Assembly: GCA_020072765.1 (NCBI GenBank)
Contig: JAIQGD010000001.1
Span: forward strand, 62,001-126,000
Length of the DNA stretch: 64,000 nucleotides
From: Terriglobia bacterium
GTDB taxonomy: Bacteria > Acidobacteriota > Terriglobia > Acidiferrales > UBA7541
Reading direction: 5' to 3'
Made by a program: the position numbers and the translations under genes. This document shows, piece by piece, positions 9,615-22,363 of this stretch. Every line of letters begins with the position of its first letter. Position 1 is the stretch's first letter. Under the pieces are notes generated by a model. It made no database searches. It was not told where the DNA came from and saw only the letters and a program-made list of their open reading frames with translations.

Positions 9615-10376
9615 ATGCTGGAGCGTTTTTTAACCGGTGCGTCAACCTATTCGCAAAGCATCGACCACCTGATTTTTCTGATTGCGGCCCTGGTGGGCTT
9701 CTGGCTGGTCGTCGCGGAAGGGTTTCTCTTCTGGCTGATTTTCCGGTTTCGCCACCGCGAAGGCCAGCCCTCGCAATACATCACCGGCGAAGAAAAGCAT
9801 CTCAAGCGCTGGATTACCATTCCCCACATGCTGGTGATCGCCTGCGACGTTTTGATTATCGTCGGCGCGGTCAAAGTCTGGATGAACGTCAAGCAGACCA
9901 TGCCCCCGGCCGAGCAGACCGTGCGCGTGTATGCCCAGCAGTGGGCGTGGAGTTTTCAAGACGCGGGCCCCGACGGCATGTTGGACACCGGCGACGACAT
10001 CCGCACGGTCGGTGAACTGCACGTGAAGGTCAACACGACCTATCACTTCGAACTCGTCTCCCGCGACGTGGTGCACAGCTTCTGCGTCCCGTCTTTCCGG
10101 CTGAAGCAGGACGCCGTGCCCGGCCGCACCATCGCCGGATGGTTCCGCGCCACCCGCCCCGGCACCTACGACATTCAGTGCACGCAGATGTGCGGCATCG
10201 GCCACTCCGTCATGGCGGGGCGAGTCATTGTGGAGACCCCGGAACAGCACGCGCGCTGGGTCCAGGCGGCCGGTTCGCCCTACACCGCCCAAGCCGCGAA
10301 TCCGGCAAGCCACACACACGCATCCCTGGATCTTTCGACGGCGCCGGGCGCCGAATTTGCCGAGGTGAGGCCGTGA
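9615..10376 (+). CDS. coxB: cytochrome c oxidase subunit II
   Basis: Two N-terminal TMs and CuA motif VHSFCVPSFRLKQD..DIQCTQMCGIGHSVM. Confidence 0.95.
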   Translation: MLERFLTGASTYSQSIDHLIFLIAALVGFWLVVAEGFLFWLIFRFRHREGQPSQYITGEEKHLKRWITIPHMLVIACDVLIIVGAVKVWMNVKQTMPPAEQTVRVYAQQWAWSFQDAGPDGMLDTGDDIRTVGELHVKVNTTYHFELVSRDVVHSFCVPSFRLKQDAVPGRTIAGWFRATRPGTYDIQCTQMCGIGHSVMAGRVIVETPEQHARWVQAAGSPYTAQAANPASHTHASLDLSTAPGAEFAEVRP

Positions 10377-12049
10377 GCGCAGAGGCCCATCACGCCGAGC
10401 CTGGCTTCTTCCGCAAGTATCTGTTCTCGACCGACCACAAGATGATCGCCATGCAGTATTTGTTCACTGGCATGATCATGGCCGTGATCGGCGGCTATCT
10501 GGCCTACGTGTTCCGCATGCAACTGGCCTATCCGAGCCAGCAAGTGCCCGGCTACGGAGTGGTTTCACCGAACGAATACAATTCGCTGGTCACCATGCAC
10601 GGCACGATCATGATCTTCTGGGTGGCCATGCCGGTCCTGCTGGCCGCCTTCGGCAATTTCCTGATTCCCCTGATGATCGGCTGCGACGACATGGCCTTCC
10701 CGCGCATCAACCGCCTGTCTTATCAAGTCTTTTTTCTCAGCGCGGTTGTGCTGCTCGCTTCATTTCTAGTGCAGGGCGGCGCCTTTGGAGGCGCCTGGAC
10801 CTCGTATCCCCCGCTCTCGGCCAAAGGCGCGTACAACCTGACCCCGGTGGGAGCCTCGATGTGGCTGGTGGCGGTGGCGCTGGAATTTGTGGCCTTCCTG
10901 CTGGGCGGCATCAACTTCGTGGTCACCACAATGAATGGACGCGCCCCGGGCATGAAGATGTACGACATCCCCATCGTGGTGTGGATGATCGTCTTGGCCA
11001 CCATCATGTTCATGTTTTCCGTCGGGCCGCTGATTGCCGGCGCGGTGATGCTGCTGTTTGACCAATTGCTAGGGACCGGTTTCTACGATCCCGGGCGCGG
11101 CGGCGATCCCCTGCTCTGGCAGCACCTGTTCTGGTTCTTCGGCCATCCCGAGGTGTACGTCGTGCTGCTGCCGGCCCTGGGCATCGTGGCCGAAGTGGTG
11201 GCCGTTTTCGCGCGCAAGAAGCTGTTTGGCTACAAGACCATCCTGCACACCGCCTGGGCCGTTTGGGTTTTGAGCTTCGTCGTGTGGGCTCATCATCAGT
11301 TCGTCGCCGGAATCGATCCGCGCATGGCCAATGTGTTTTCCATAACCACCCTGCTCATTTCGATTCCGCTGGCCGAGATGGTTTTCGTCTACATCGCCAC
11401 GCTCTACGGCGGATCGATCCGCCTGGCCACGCCCATGCTGTGGGCGTTGGCGTTCATGGCGGAATTTCTGATCGGTGGCGTCACCGGAATCTTCCTGGGG
11501 GCCTCGGGGACAGACATCTATTTCCACGACACCTACTTTGTAGTCGCGCATTTCCATTACACCTTCGTCCCGATCGCGATTATCGCGGTCTTTGCGGGTC
11601 TCACCTACTGGTATCCCAAGATGTTCGGGCGCATGCTCAACGAGACGCTGGGGAAAATTCACTTTTGGGGCTCCATCATCACCTTCAACGTGATTTTCAT
11701 TCCCCTGTTTATCACCGGCACGGCCGGCGATCAGCGCCGCATCTACAGCTACGCACAATTTGCCGAGCAGGCACGGCCCGCGTTGCAGCACTTGCGCGTG
11801 GTCTCCACGCTGGCGCTGCTCGTGTTCATCGCCTTTCAGCTGATTTTTGTGTTCAATTTTCTCTGGAGCCTGCGCCACGGCCAGCGCGCCGAAGCCAATC
11901 CTTGGATGGCCAACACGCTGGAATGGACCGTGCCATCCCCGCCCCCGCACGGCAATTTCGCCGACATGCCCACCGTGTACCGCGGCCCCTACGAATACGC
12001 CACACCCGGCCGCCGCGAGGATTTCTGGCCGCAGAACGTACCGAATTAG
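10373..12049 (+). CDS. coxA: cytochrome c oxidase subunit I
   Basis: FFGHPEVYVVLLPALGI, HDTYFVVAHFHYT, WAHHQFVAG; GTG start at 10373 overlaps the coxB stop. Confidence 0.95.
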   Translation: MSAEAHHAEPGFFRKYLFSTDHKMIAMQYLFTGMIMAVIGGYLAYVFRMQLAYPSQQVPGYGVVSPNEYNSLVTMHGTIMIFWVAMPVLLAAFGNFLIPLMIGCDDMAFPRINRLSYQVFFLSAVVLLASFLVQGGAFGGAWTSYPPLSAKGAYNLTPVGASMWLVAVALEFVAFLLGGINFVVTTMNGRAPGMKMYDIPIVVWMIVLATIMFMFSVGPLIAGAVMLLFDQLLGTGFYDPGRGGDPLLWQHLFWFFGHPEVYVVLLPALGIVAEVVAVFARKKLFGYKTILHTAWAVWVLSFVVWAHHQFVAGIDPRMANVFSITTLLISIPLAEMVFVYIATLYGGSIRLATPMLWALAFMAEFLIGGVTGIFLGASGTDIYFHDTYFVVAHFHYTFVPIAIIAVFAGLTYWYPKMFGRMLNETLGKIHFWGSIITFNVIFIPLFITGTAGDQRRIYSYAQFAEQARPALQHLRVVSTLALLVFIAFQLIFVFNFLWSLRHGQRAEANPWMANTLEWTVPSPPPHGNFADMPTVYRGPYEYATPGRREDFWPQNVPN

Positions 12050-12068
12050 GCCATGGGAGACCCTAACC

Positions 12069-12644
12069 ATGAGTAGCAAGCCCATTGCGACGTCCCGCAG
12101 CGCCGCCGGACTCCCCACTGCGCGCCTGGTTACCTGGTGGGTGATTGCTTCCGAGATTTTTATTTTCGGCGGCCTGCTGGCTTCGTACGTCATGCACCGG
12201 CTAGGCCATCCCGAGTGGGCGGCCCAGGCCGCGCACACGCATACTTGGGCCGGAGCGCTCAACACTTTCGTGCTGCTCACCTCCAGCTTGTTCGCGGTCC
12301 TGGCGCACAAGGCCGCCGACTCCGGGGACGGCGCCCGCGCCGCCCGGTTTCTGCGGCTGACGGCACTGGGTGGCACCACCTTTTTGTGCATCAAGGCCTT
12401 CGAGTGGACGCACGAAATCGAGGCGGGGTTCGTCCTGTCGTCGGGCGGCTTCTGGTCCTTCTACTACACGGCGGCGGGACTGCACGGGCTGCACGTGTTG
12501 GCGGGCGTGATTATCATGCTGTTCTTCGCCGCCGACGCCGCCCGGAATGAAGAGTTGCAGCGCGTCGAGTGCATTGGCATCTACTGGCATTTCGTCGACA
12601 TCATTTGGATTTTTCTGTTTCCGTTGCTATATATCGCTCGCTGA
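12069..12644 (+). CDS. coxC: cytochrome c oxidase subunit III (copy 1)
   Basis: MSSKPIATSRSAAGLPTARLVTWWVIASEIFIFGGLLASY..; GLHGLHVLAGVI; WHFVDIIWIFLFPLLYI. Confidence 0.9.
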   Translation: MSSKPIATSRSAAGLPTARLVTWWVIASEIFIFGGLLASYVMHRLGHPEWAAQAAHTHTWAGALNTFVLLTSSLFAVLAHKAADSGDGARAARFLRLTALGGTTFLCIKAFEWTHEIEAGFVLSSGGFWSFYYTAAGLHGLHVLAGVIIMLFFAADAARNEELQRVECIGIYWHFVDIIWIFLFPLLYIAR

Positions 12645-12652
12645 GGACGCCT

Positions 12653-13009
12653 ATGAGCTCGCCAACCCACGCGCATCATCCCGCTTACGTCAAAATCTGG
12701 GCCGTCCTGGTGGTCCTGCTGATGGTCAGCGTCCTGGGCCCGCTCACGGGCATTCGCTGGCTGATGCTCCTGCTGGCGTTTGGGATCGCGGTGGTCAAGG
12801 CCTACCTGGTGGCGAAAAATTTCATGCACGTCAATATCGAGCAGCGCTGGATTGCCTATCTCCTGATCGTTAGTCTGGCGCTGATTGTGGTCCTGTTCGC
12901 GGGCGTAGCCCCGGACGTGATGAAGCACCGCGGCCTCCATTGGGAAAATCGGGCCGCGCAGCAGGCCGTCGAGGCCGGGGCGCACGCGGCCGGGCCGGCC
13001 CATGAGTAG
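12653..13009 (+). CDS. cytochrome c oxidase subunit IV
   Basis: Three-TM protein with YVKIWAVLVVLLMVSVLGP..VVKAYLVAKNFMH. Confidence 0.85.
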   Translation: MSSPTHAHHPAYVKIWAVLVVLLMVSVLGPLTGIRWLMLLLAFGIAVVKAYLVAKNFMHVNIEQRWIAYLLIVSLALIVVLFAGVAPDVMKHRGLHWENRAAQQAVEAGAHAAGPAHE

Positions 13010-13604
13010 CCCAAGCCCCTCCGTGGATGCCACCGTGATTATGTCCATCGCCCCAGGCGCGCGTCGCCCTTCCAACGCCGTGCTCGGTACGGCTATTTTC
13101 ATTGCCGCGGAGACCATGTTTTTCGCCGCCCTCATCAGCGCCCACACCATTGCTCGCGCCACGGCGCCGGGAGGCCTCTGGCCGCCGGCGAACCAGCCGC
13201 GCCTCCCCGTGCAGCAAACTGCGGTCAATACCGCGGCTCTGCTGCTGAGCGGCGTCCTGCTGTGGGTGGGCGCCCGCATCGCGGACAAGGCCTCGGAAGT
13301 GGCCAAGCGCTGCGTGCTGGGGGCCATTTTTTTGGGAGTCGCGTTTGTGTCGCTCCAGGGCGCGGAATGGATTCGGCTTCTCCGCCAGGGACTCACGCTG
13401 ACCTCCAGCTCCCATGGCGGTTTTTTCTATCTGATTGTGGGCACGCATGCGCTGCACGTGGCGGGCGCGCTGGTCGCCCTGACCTGGGCTTATTTTGGAA
13501 TGCTCCGCAACAGCGTCTCGCCCGCCGTGTATACGGCCAGCCGTCTTTTCTGGTATTTTGTAGTCCTGCTGTGGCCCGTGCTTTACTTGCGCGTCTACCT
13601 GTGA
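13002..13604 (+). CDS. cytochrome c oxidase subunit III-like protein (copy 2)
   Basis: GTAIFIAAETMFFAALISA, GGFFYLIVGTHALHV, FWYFVVLLWPVLYL. Confidence 0.85.
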   Translation: MSSPSPSVDATVIMSIAPGARRPSNAVLGTAIFIAAETMFFAALISAHTIARATAPGGLWPPANQPRLPVQQTAVNTAALLLSGVLLWVGARIADKASEVAKRCVLGAIFLGVAFVSLQGAEWIRLLRQGLTLTSSSHGGFFYLIVGTHALHVAGALVALTWAYFGMLRNSVSPAVYTASRLFWYFVVLLWPVLYLRVYL

Positions 13605-13620
13605 GGGAGGCTTGCAGTTC

Positions 13621-13818
13621 ATGAATTGCGCCACTCGACTGCTGGCTCTGACGGGGCTCTTGACGCTGACCGCCAAGGCGGCCTCGGCCTGCCCCGCCTG
13701 CATGAGTACCGACCCGAAAACAGCAGGCACCTATTTGGGAATGACGCTCATGATGAGCGCTTTGCCCTTGGGCTTGGTCGGTGGCCTGGCCTACTGGCTC
13801 TGGCGCCACTACTCCTGA
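13621..13818 (+). CDS. small secreted/membrane protein with CPAC motif, end of cox operon
   Basis: MNCATRLLALTGLLTLTAKAASACPACMSTDPKTAGTYLGMTLMMSALPLGLVGGLAYWLWRHYS. Confidence 0.6.
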   Translation: MNCATRLLALTGLLTLTAKAASACPACMSTDPKTAGTYLGMTLMMSALPLGLVGGLAYWLWRHYS

Positions 13819-13939
13819 AATCCGGCAGTCCGCATACCCCGCAGGCTGGACCGGTGCGAACTTATTCTGGCCATTCCGACTAACCATCGAAATACCTTTT
13901 CTTTACGGCCCGCTTACCGCAAGACAAGTCGTTTGTGCA

Positions 13940-13957
13940 ATATGTTGAAGAACATAT
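13940..13957. promoter_or_regulatory. perfect inverted repeat upstream of corrinoid operon
   Basis: ATATGTT-gaag-AACATAT. Confidence 0.35.
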
Positions 13958-14181
13958 AGATGCTCTCTGGAATATATGCAAAGGGCTGCAACCGGGATCA
14001 AAACGGCGTTATACTGACATTGAGATAGACCTGCAGCGTGGGTCGTGCAGTCGCTAGGCGAGGAACACCAAACATAGGGCTAAAGGCACTTATCCCTCTG
14101 GAAGCTCGGACAAGCGCCCGATTACATTTTCATACGGGGCGTGTGCCACGTTCCGTTCCAGAGTAAAACAGGAGGCTGGGC

Positions 14182-14823
14182 ATGGAAGAGAAAAGCAAGC
14201 AGTTGGTGCAGCTGATCGCGGACATGCAGGAAGAAGACGCGGTCCAGCTGGCGCGGCAAATGCTCGATAGCGGCTACGACGCGGTGACACTTCTCGGCCA
14301 TTGCCGGGAAGCCATGGAACTCGTAGGCAAGCGCTATGAGGAAGGCGAATACTTCCTGCCCGAGCTGATGCTGGCCGGCGAAATGCTCACCGCGATCGGA
14401 GACATGGCCAAGCCCCTGATCAAGCAGGATCCGTCGAAAGCCAAGGAAGGCGCCAAGGTCATCATCGGGACGGTCCACGGCGATCTGCACGACATCGGCA
14501 AGAACATCGTGACCTTTATGCTGGAAATCAACGGTTTCCAAGTGATTGATCTGGGCATCGATGTGCCAGCGGCCGTCTTCGTCGACAGCATCAAGACCCA
14601 CCAGGCGAAAGTCGTGGGGCTGAGCGGGTTTCTGACCCTGGCCTTCGACTCCATGAAGAACACGGTCGAAACCATCAAAGCGGCCGGCTTGCGCGACAAC
14701 CTCAAGATCATGATCGGTGGCGGACAGGTGGACGATGCCGTGCGAACCTACACGGGTGCCGACGCCTTCGGCCTCAATGCCATGGAAGCCGTGTCGCTGT
14801 GCAAGAAGTGGATTGCAGCTTGA
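14182..14823 (+). CDS. methyltransferase cognate corrinoid protein
   Basis: B12-binding GTVHGDLHDIGKNIV and GLSGFLTLAFDSMKNTVE; N-terminal helical cap domain. Confidence 0.93.
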   Translation: MEEKSKQLVQLIADMQEEDAVQLARQMLDSGYDAVTLLGHCREAMELVGKRYEEGEYFLPELMLAGEMLTAIGDMAKPLIKQDPSKAKEGAKVIIGTVHGDLHDIGKNIVTFMLEINGFQVIDLGIDVPAAVFVDSIKTHQAKVVGLSGFLTLAFDSMKNTVETIKAAGLRDNLKIMIGGGQVDDAVRTYTGADAFGLNAMEAVSLCKKWIAA

Positions 14824-16082
14824 GTGGAACGGCCCAGGTAACGCCCGCGGCAGAACTCTACGCGCAGCGCGAGAAACGGCTGCTCGACGCCATCGAACTT
14901 CGCCAGCCCGATCGGCTGCCCACGATCCTGTTTTCGCATTTCTGGGTCGCGCGCTATGCCGGAATGAGCTTCCGCGATGCCATGTACGATTACGAGGGCC
15001 TGGCCGCGGCCATGCGCAAGGCCGTCACCGAACTCCAGCCGGACGGCTTTCATCCGGTGCATCCCATGATCGCCATCGGCCCCGCCATGGAGATCCTGGA
15101 CTACAAGCAACTGGAATGGCCGGGGCACAACGGCTTGTCCGAGAACGTGCCCTTCCAGTATCTCGACCGGCAGTACATGGAGGTCGCTGAGTACGACGAG
15201 TATCTCCTGGACCCGACCGGCTTCGTGCTCCACAAATATCTGCCGCGGGTCGCCGGGGCATTTGAGCCCCTGGCCCAACTGCCATCCTATCCGACAACAC
15301 TCCACACACGCATCGTGCAGTCGATGGAGGCTTACGCGCGGCCCGAAGTGCGCGGCGCGCTGGAAAAGCTGATCAAGGCCGGCGAGGAAGTGCAGAAGAT
15401 GCGCGGCACGCTGTCCCGGCTGAATCAGCAGCTCAAGGAACTGGGCTTCCCGTGCATGAACCATGGCACGAGCCACGCTCCGTTCGATGTGGCCTCCGAC
15501 TACCTGCGCGGCTCCAAGGGAGCCATGCTGGACCTGTTCCGCAACAAGGACCGGCTGGTGGCGGTGATGGACCGCCTGGTGGCGATGCTGCCCAAAACAG
15601 CGATCGCCACGGCCCAGGCGACCGGCGGCAACATGCTTTTCATTCCTCTCCACTGGGGCCTGGACGGCTTCATGTCGCCCAAGCAGTTCAGCACGTTCTA
15701 CTGGCCGCAATTCCAGAAGGTGCTGCTGGCGCTGATCGAGGCAGGGCTCTACCCCCACGTGCTGTGGGAAGGAGACTGCACATCCCGTCTGGACGTGATC
15801 AAGGACATTCCCAAGGGCAAGTGCGTCTATTTCTTCGAGCGCACGGACATGTTCAAGGCCAAGCAGGCGCTCCGCGACCAGGTGTGCATCCGCGGCAACG
15901 TTCCGGCGTCCATGTTGATCGCCGGAACGCCGGACGAGGTGCGCGCATACTGCAAGAAGCTGTTTGACGTCGTCGGTGAGGGCGGCGGACTCATCCTGGA
16001 CGCCAGCGTCGGCATTCCCGACGAAGCCAAACCGGAGAACGTGCAGGCCATGTTCGAATACGCCAAGCAGTGCGTCTACTGA
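14799..16082 (+). CDS. uroporphyrinogen decarboxylase-family (MT1-type) corrinoid methyltransferase (GTG at 14799 or TTG at 14820)
   Basis: UroD-fold sequence with LWEGDCTSRLDVIKDIPKGKCVYFFE; overlaps the corrinoid protein gene. Confidence 0.85.
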   Translation: MQEVDCSLSGTAQVTPAAELYAQREKRLLDAIELRQPDRLPTILFSHFWVARYAGMSFRDAMYDYEGLAAAMRKAVTELQPDGFHPVHPMIAIGPAMEILDYKQLEWPGHNGLSENVPFQYLDRQYMEVAEYDEYLLDPTGFVLHKYLPRVAGAFEPLAQLPSYPTTLHTRIVQSMEAYARPEVRGALEKLIKAGEEVQKMRGTLSRLNQQLKELGFPCMNHGTSHAPFDVASDYLRGSKGAMLDLFRNKDRLVAVMDRLVAMLPKTAIATAQATGGNMLFIPLHWGLDGFMSPKQFSTFYWPQFQKVLLALIEAGLYPHVLWEGDCTSRLDVIKDIPKGKCVYFFERTDMFKAKQALRDQVCIRGNVPASMLIAGTPDEVRAYCKKLFDVVGEGGGLILDASVGIPDEAKPENVQAMFEYAKQCVY

Positions 16083-16090
16083 CCACCCCA

Positions 16091-16797
16091 TGCCGGTGCT
16101 TTCCGATCTCCGCGTGTCGGTAACCGCCGAAGACCTCACGCGTTCGTGGGGCCCCCAGCGCGCGCGACTGGTCTCTCCAAAGATGCTCGCGCGGGTCTCC
16201 GAACTCCTGGAACGCATCGAGGCGGAGCGCTGGCTGCAACCGCAGATCAGTTTTCAGTTCTGGCCGGTGACCGCGGTCACACCCGAGGGAATCGAACTGG
16301 CGACCGGCTCGCGGCTGCACGCTCCGCTGGCTTTTGATTACTTCCGGGGTGCCATGCAGGTCGGCATTGGTGTCTGCACCTTGGGGGGCACGCTCGAAAA
16401 GCACGTCGCGGAAGCATTCGAAGCGAGGGACCGCCTGCGCGGCGTGCTCCTGGACGAGATCGGCACGCTGGCGCTGTACCAGCTCAGCGATCGCCTCGAT
16501 GAGCGCATGCAGGAAGATGCCCAGCTCCTGGGTCTGGATATCAGCGGCATCCTCAATCCGGGCGATGACGGCTTCGATTTGAGCGAGCACGGATTGCTGT
16601 TGTCCCTGTCCGGAGGAGCCGAAATCGGCCTTTCCGTGACCACCCTGGGCATGCTGCGGCCGCAAAAGAGCATTTCCCTGGTGGTCGGCCTGGGCAAGGA
16701 CATGCCCAAATGGAATCGGGGCGACCGCTGCGAGCGCTGCGCGATGAAGGACCGCTGCCCGAACCGGCGCTCACTTCTCCAGGAAGTGGCCACATGA
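16091..16797 (+). CDS. MetH activation-domain-like protein of corrinoid operon
   Basis: GVCTLGGTLEKHV, LALYQLSDRLDERM, C-terminal CERCAMKDRCPNR. Confidence 0.72.
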
Positions 16798-18644
16798 GCC
16801 GCGCCCTGGAAAAACCCCGCACGGGCTTTTTGGTCACCTTCGATGCGGCGAAGGAGCCCATCTGGAGCCTGCCCGGCGAAACGATCCTCGACTGCGCGCG
16901 GCGCGCTGGCGTGCGCGTCTCCAGCGTCTGCGGCGGCCGTGGACTCTGCAAATCCTGCGTGATCCGTATCAAGGAAGGGCCCGCGGAAGAAGCCTCGCCT
17001 CAGGACGTCGAATTCTTCTCTCCCGCGGAGATCGCCCACAACTGGCGGCGCGCATGCCAGACGTTTCCGGTGGGCAATTGCACCGTGGAAGTCTCCGCCC
17101 GCGCAGGGGCCGCGCCGCTGCGCACGCAAATTCGCAGCGAGGACGTGTGGGTCCATCCCGACCCCGCCGTGCGCCTTTGCCCCATCACCGTCACGGAAGC
17201 AAGCCTGGAGCATCCCGCAGCCGATGATTACCGCCTGATGCGCGCGTTGAATGAAAAATGGCCGGGCGCCGGCTCGCGGATCGACGTTGAAGTCTTGCGC
17301 ACCCTGCCTTCGGCGATGCGCGCGCCCGACGGCCAATTGGAAGCGGCCGTGCGATTTGGCGAGGTCGTGGGCGTGCTTCGTCCCGAAAAGAAGCCGTTTC
17401 TGGGCTTGGCCATCGACCTGGGTACGACCAACATCGCAGGATTGCTGGTCGATCTGCGCACCGGGCGCACGCTCAAGAGCGAAGGCATCGAGAACCCGCA
17501 GGCCACCTACGGCGCCGACGTCATCAGCCGGATTGCCCACGCGCGCAGCTCCCCCGAAATACTGCGGAACTTGCGTGATCTGGCCGTGCGCGGCATCAAC
17601 GATCTGGCCCGCACGCTGTGCGCGGCAAGGTCGCTCACCACCGATCGCATCGCCGAAATCGTGGTGGTGGGCAATACGGCGATGCACCATCTCTTTCTCG
17701 GATTGCCGGTCACTCACCTGGGCACCGTGCCGTTTGCGCCTGTGGCATCGAGCCCGCTGGACGTCAAGGCCCGCGATACCGGGCTTGAAGCCATGCCCGG
17801 CGCGTACGTGCATCTGCTTTCCAATATTGCGGGGTTTGTCGGCGCCGATCATACCGCCGTGTTGCTCGCCATCGGCAGCGAACACGAGCGCCGCACCATC
17901 CTGGTCCTGGACATCGGCACGAACACTGAAATATCCCTGCTCCACCAGGGAAAACTGACGAGCCTGTCGTGCCCCTCGGGACCGGCCCTGGAAGGCGGGC
18001 ATATCCGCTGCGGGATGCGCTCGGCTCCCGGGGCCATCGAGGCGGTGAAAATCACCGGCGAGGAAGTGCACTTCGAAACCATCGACGGAGCGCACCCGGT
18101 CGGCATCTGCGGCTCGGGAGTTCTGGACGTCACCGCGCAACTCTACCTGGCGGGGATCGTTAATTCCGGGGGCCGTATGCGAGAGGATCATCCGCGCGTG
18201 CGGTCTCGGGCCGGCCAGCGGCAGTTCGTGCTGGCGGACAAGAGCCAAACGCACGGCCGCTCGGTCGTCTTCACCCAGCACGACATCCGCGCCGTGCAGC
18301 TGGCCAAGGGAGCCATCCGCGCCGCCATCGAGGTGCTGCTCCACGATGCCGGCCTGCAGACCGGGCAAATCGATCAGATCATCATCGCCGGGGCGTTCGG
18401 CGCCTACATTGATCTGGCCAACGCCATCGCCATCGGCATGCTGCCCGACGTGCCGCTGGACCGCATCGCGCAGGTGGGCAACGCTGCCGGCATCGGAGCC
18501 AAACTCGCCCTGGTGTCGCATCCTCACCGGGTCACAGCGCAGAACATTGCCGCCAGCAGCCGCTACATCGAAATGTCCGGGCTGGCGGCTTTCAATACGG
18601 CTTTTATGCACTCAATTGCATTTCCTAAAACACGAAAGAACTGA
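16794..18644 (+). CDS. ASKHA/2Fe-2S corrinoid reductive activator (RACo-like)
   Basis: N-terminal 2Fe-2S CGGRGLCKSCVI; GLAIDLGTTNIAGLLVDLRTG, LVLDIGTNTEISL, AGAFGAYIDLANAIAIGMLP. ATGA overlap with upstream gene. Confidence 0.92.
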   Translation: MSRALEKPRTGFLVTFDAAKEPIWSLPGETILDCARRAGVRVSSVCGGRGLCKSCVIRIKEGPAEEASPQDVEFFSPAEIAHNWRRACQTFPVGNCTVEVSARAGAAPLRTQIRSEDVWVHPDPAVRLCPITVTEASLEHPAADDYRLMRALNEKWPGAGSRIDVEVLRTLPSAMRAPDGQLEAAVRFGEVVGVLRPEKKPFLGLAIDLGTTNIAGLLVDLRTGRTLKSEGIENPQATYGADVISRIAHARSSPEILRNLRDLAVRGINDLARTLCAARSLTTDRIAEIVVVGNTAMHHLFLGLPVTHLGTVPFAPVASSPLDVKARDTGLEAMPGAYVHLLSNIAGFVGADHTAVLLAIGSEHERRTILVLDIGTNTEISLLHQGKLTSLSCPSGPALEGGHIRCGMRSAPGAIEAVKITGEEVHFETIDGAHPVGICGSGVLDVTAQLYLAGIVNSGGRMREDHPRVRSRAGQRQFVLADKSQTHGRSVVFTQHDIRAVQLAKGAIRAAIEVLLHDAGLQTGQIDQIIIAGAFGAYIDLANAIAIGMLPDVPLDRIAQVGNAAGIGAKLALVSHPHRVTAQNIAASSRYIEMSGLAAFNTAFMHSIAFPKTRKN

Positions 18645-18656
18645 GAGGACTCCATC

Positions 18657-19553
18657 ATGGCTATTCCAGGCGTAATCATCATCGGTGACCGCATGAATCC
18701 CGAGGGCTTCAAGGCCACGCGGGCTTTGCTGGAAGCCGAGGACTTGCCGGGCATTCAGGCGCTGGCAGTGCGTCAAGTGCAAGCTGGCGCGCAGTATCTG
18801 GACGTCACCATCGGCCCGCGCGGCTACAAAGACTCGAAGTTTCTCACCGAGGTGATCCGCGCGGTGCAGGCCGCCGTGGACGTGCCGCTGTGCTTCGATT
18901 ATCCCAGCGCGCCGGTGCAGGAAATCTGCCTGAAGGCCTACGACCCGGCCAAAGCCAAGGGCCACCGGCCGCTCGTGAACTCTCTGGCCGAGACCCGGCC
19001 GGAGATCCTCGACCTGCTCAAGATCCGGCCGTTCAAGGTGGTGGTGATGGGCTCCGAGCGTCTCGAGGACGGCGCGCCCAAATCCAACAAGAAGCCGGAG
19101 GAAGTGATCGCACTGGCCAGGCGGCTGGTGACGATCCTGCGACGCGATCACCACTTCGATCCCAGCGACATTTTCGTGGACATCACCATTCACAGCATCA
19201 TCTCGGACACCGAGGGACTCTCCCGCATGGCGCTCGATGCCATCCGCGGTATCCGCCAGGAACCCGAACTCAAGGGCGTGCACATCATGGGCGGCATCAC
19301 CAACATCGGCAACATGATGCCCCCGCTCAAATTCGACGGCGTCTCCTTGCGGCAGATGGTGGAAAACGCCTTCCTCACCCTCGCCGTGCCGCTCGGCTTC
19401 GACACCATCATGGGCACGCCCTGGAACAATTTCCAGCTTCTGCCCGACGACAACATCGTCCTGCAAACCTACAAGGACTTCATCGAACTCAAGGGCCTCG
19501 ACGCCATGCGCCGCCTCCGCAAACTCTGGGCCCAGGGCGGGGCTTCTGCGCGG
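18657..19553 (+). CDS. pterin-binding (DHPS-like) methyltransferase, MT2/MeTr type; ORF has no in-frame stop at the domain end and stays open to 21863
   Basis: VIIIGDRMNPEGFKATRALLEAEDL, AGAQYLDVTIGP, DVPLCFDYPS, HIMGGITNIGNMMP. Confidence 0.85.
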
Positions 19554-22325
<2,772 letters not shown>

Positions 22326-22363
22326 GAACCTTTTCTAAAGGCCCTGGGGCAGGCGCCCGGGGG

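Noticed and set aside
11069-12394. 441-aa minus-strand ORF
   Set aside because: Antisense to coxA/coxC, which have diagnostic heme-copper oxidase motifs.
13900-14181. Cobalamin riboswitch upstream of the corrinoid operon
   Set aside because: I could not identify a convincing B12 box; left as an uncharacterised leader.
16338-18611. 757-aa minus-strand ORF
   Set aside because: Antisense to the activation-domain and RACo-like genes, which have clear motifs.
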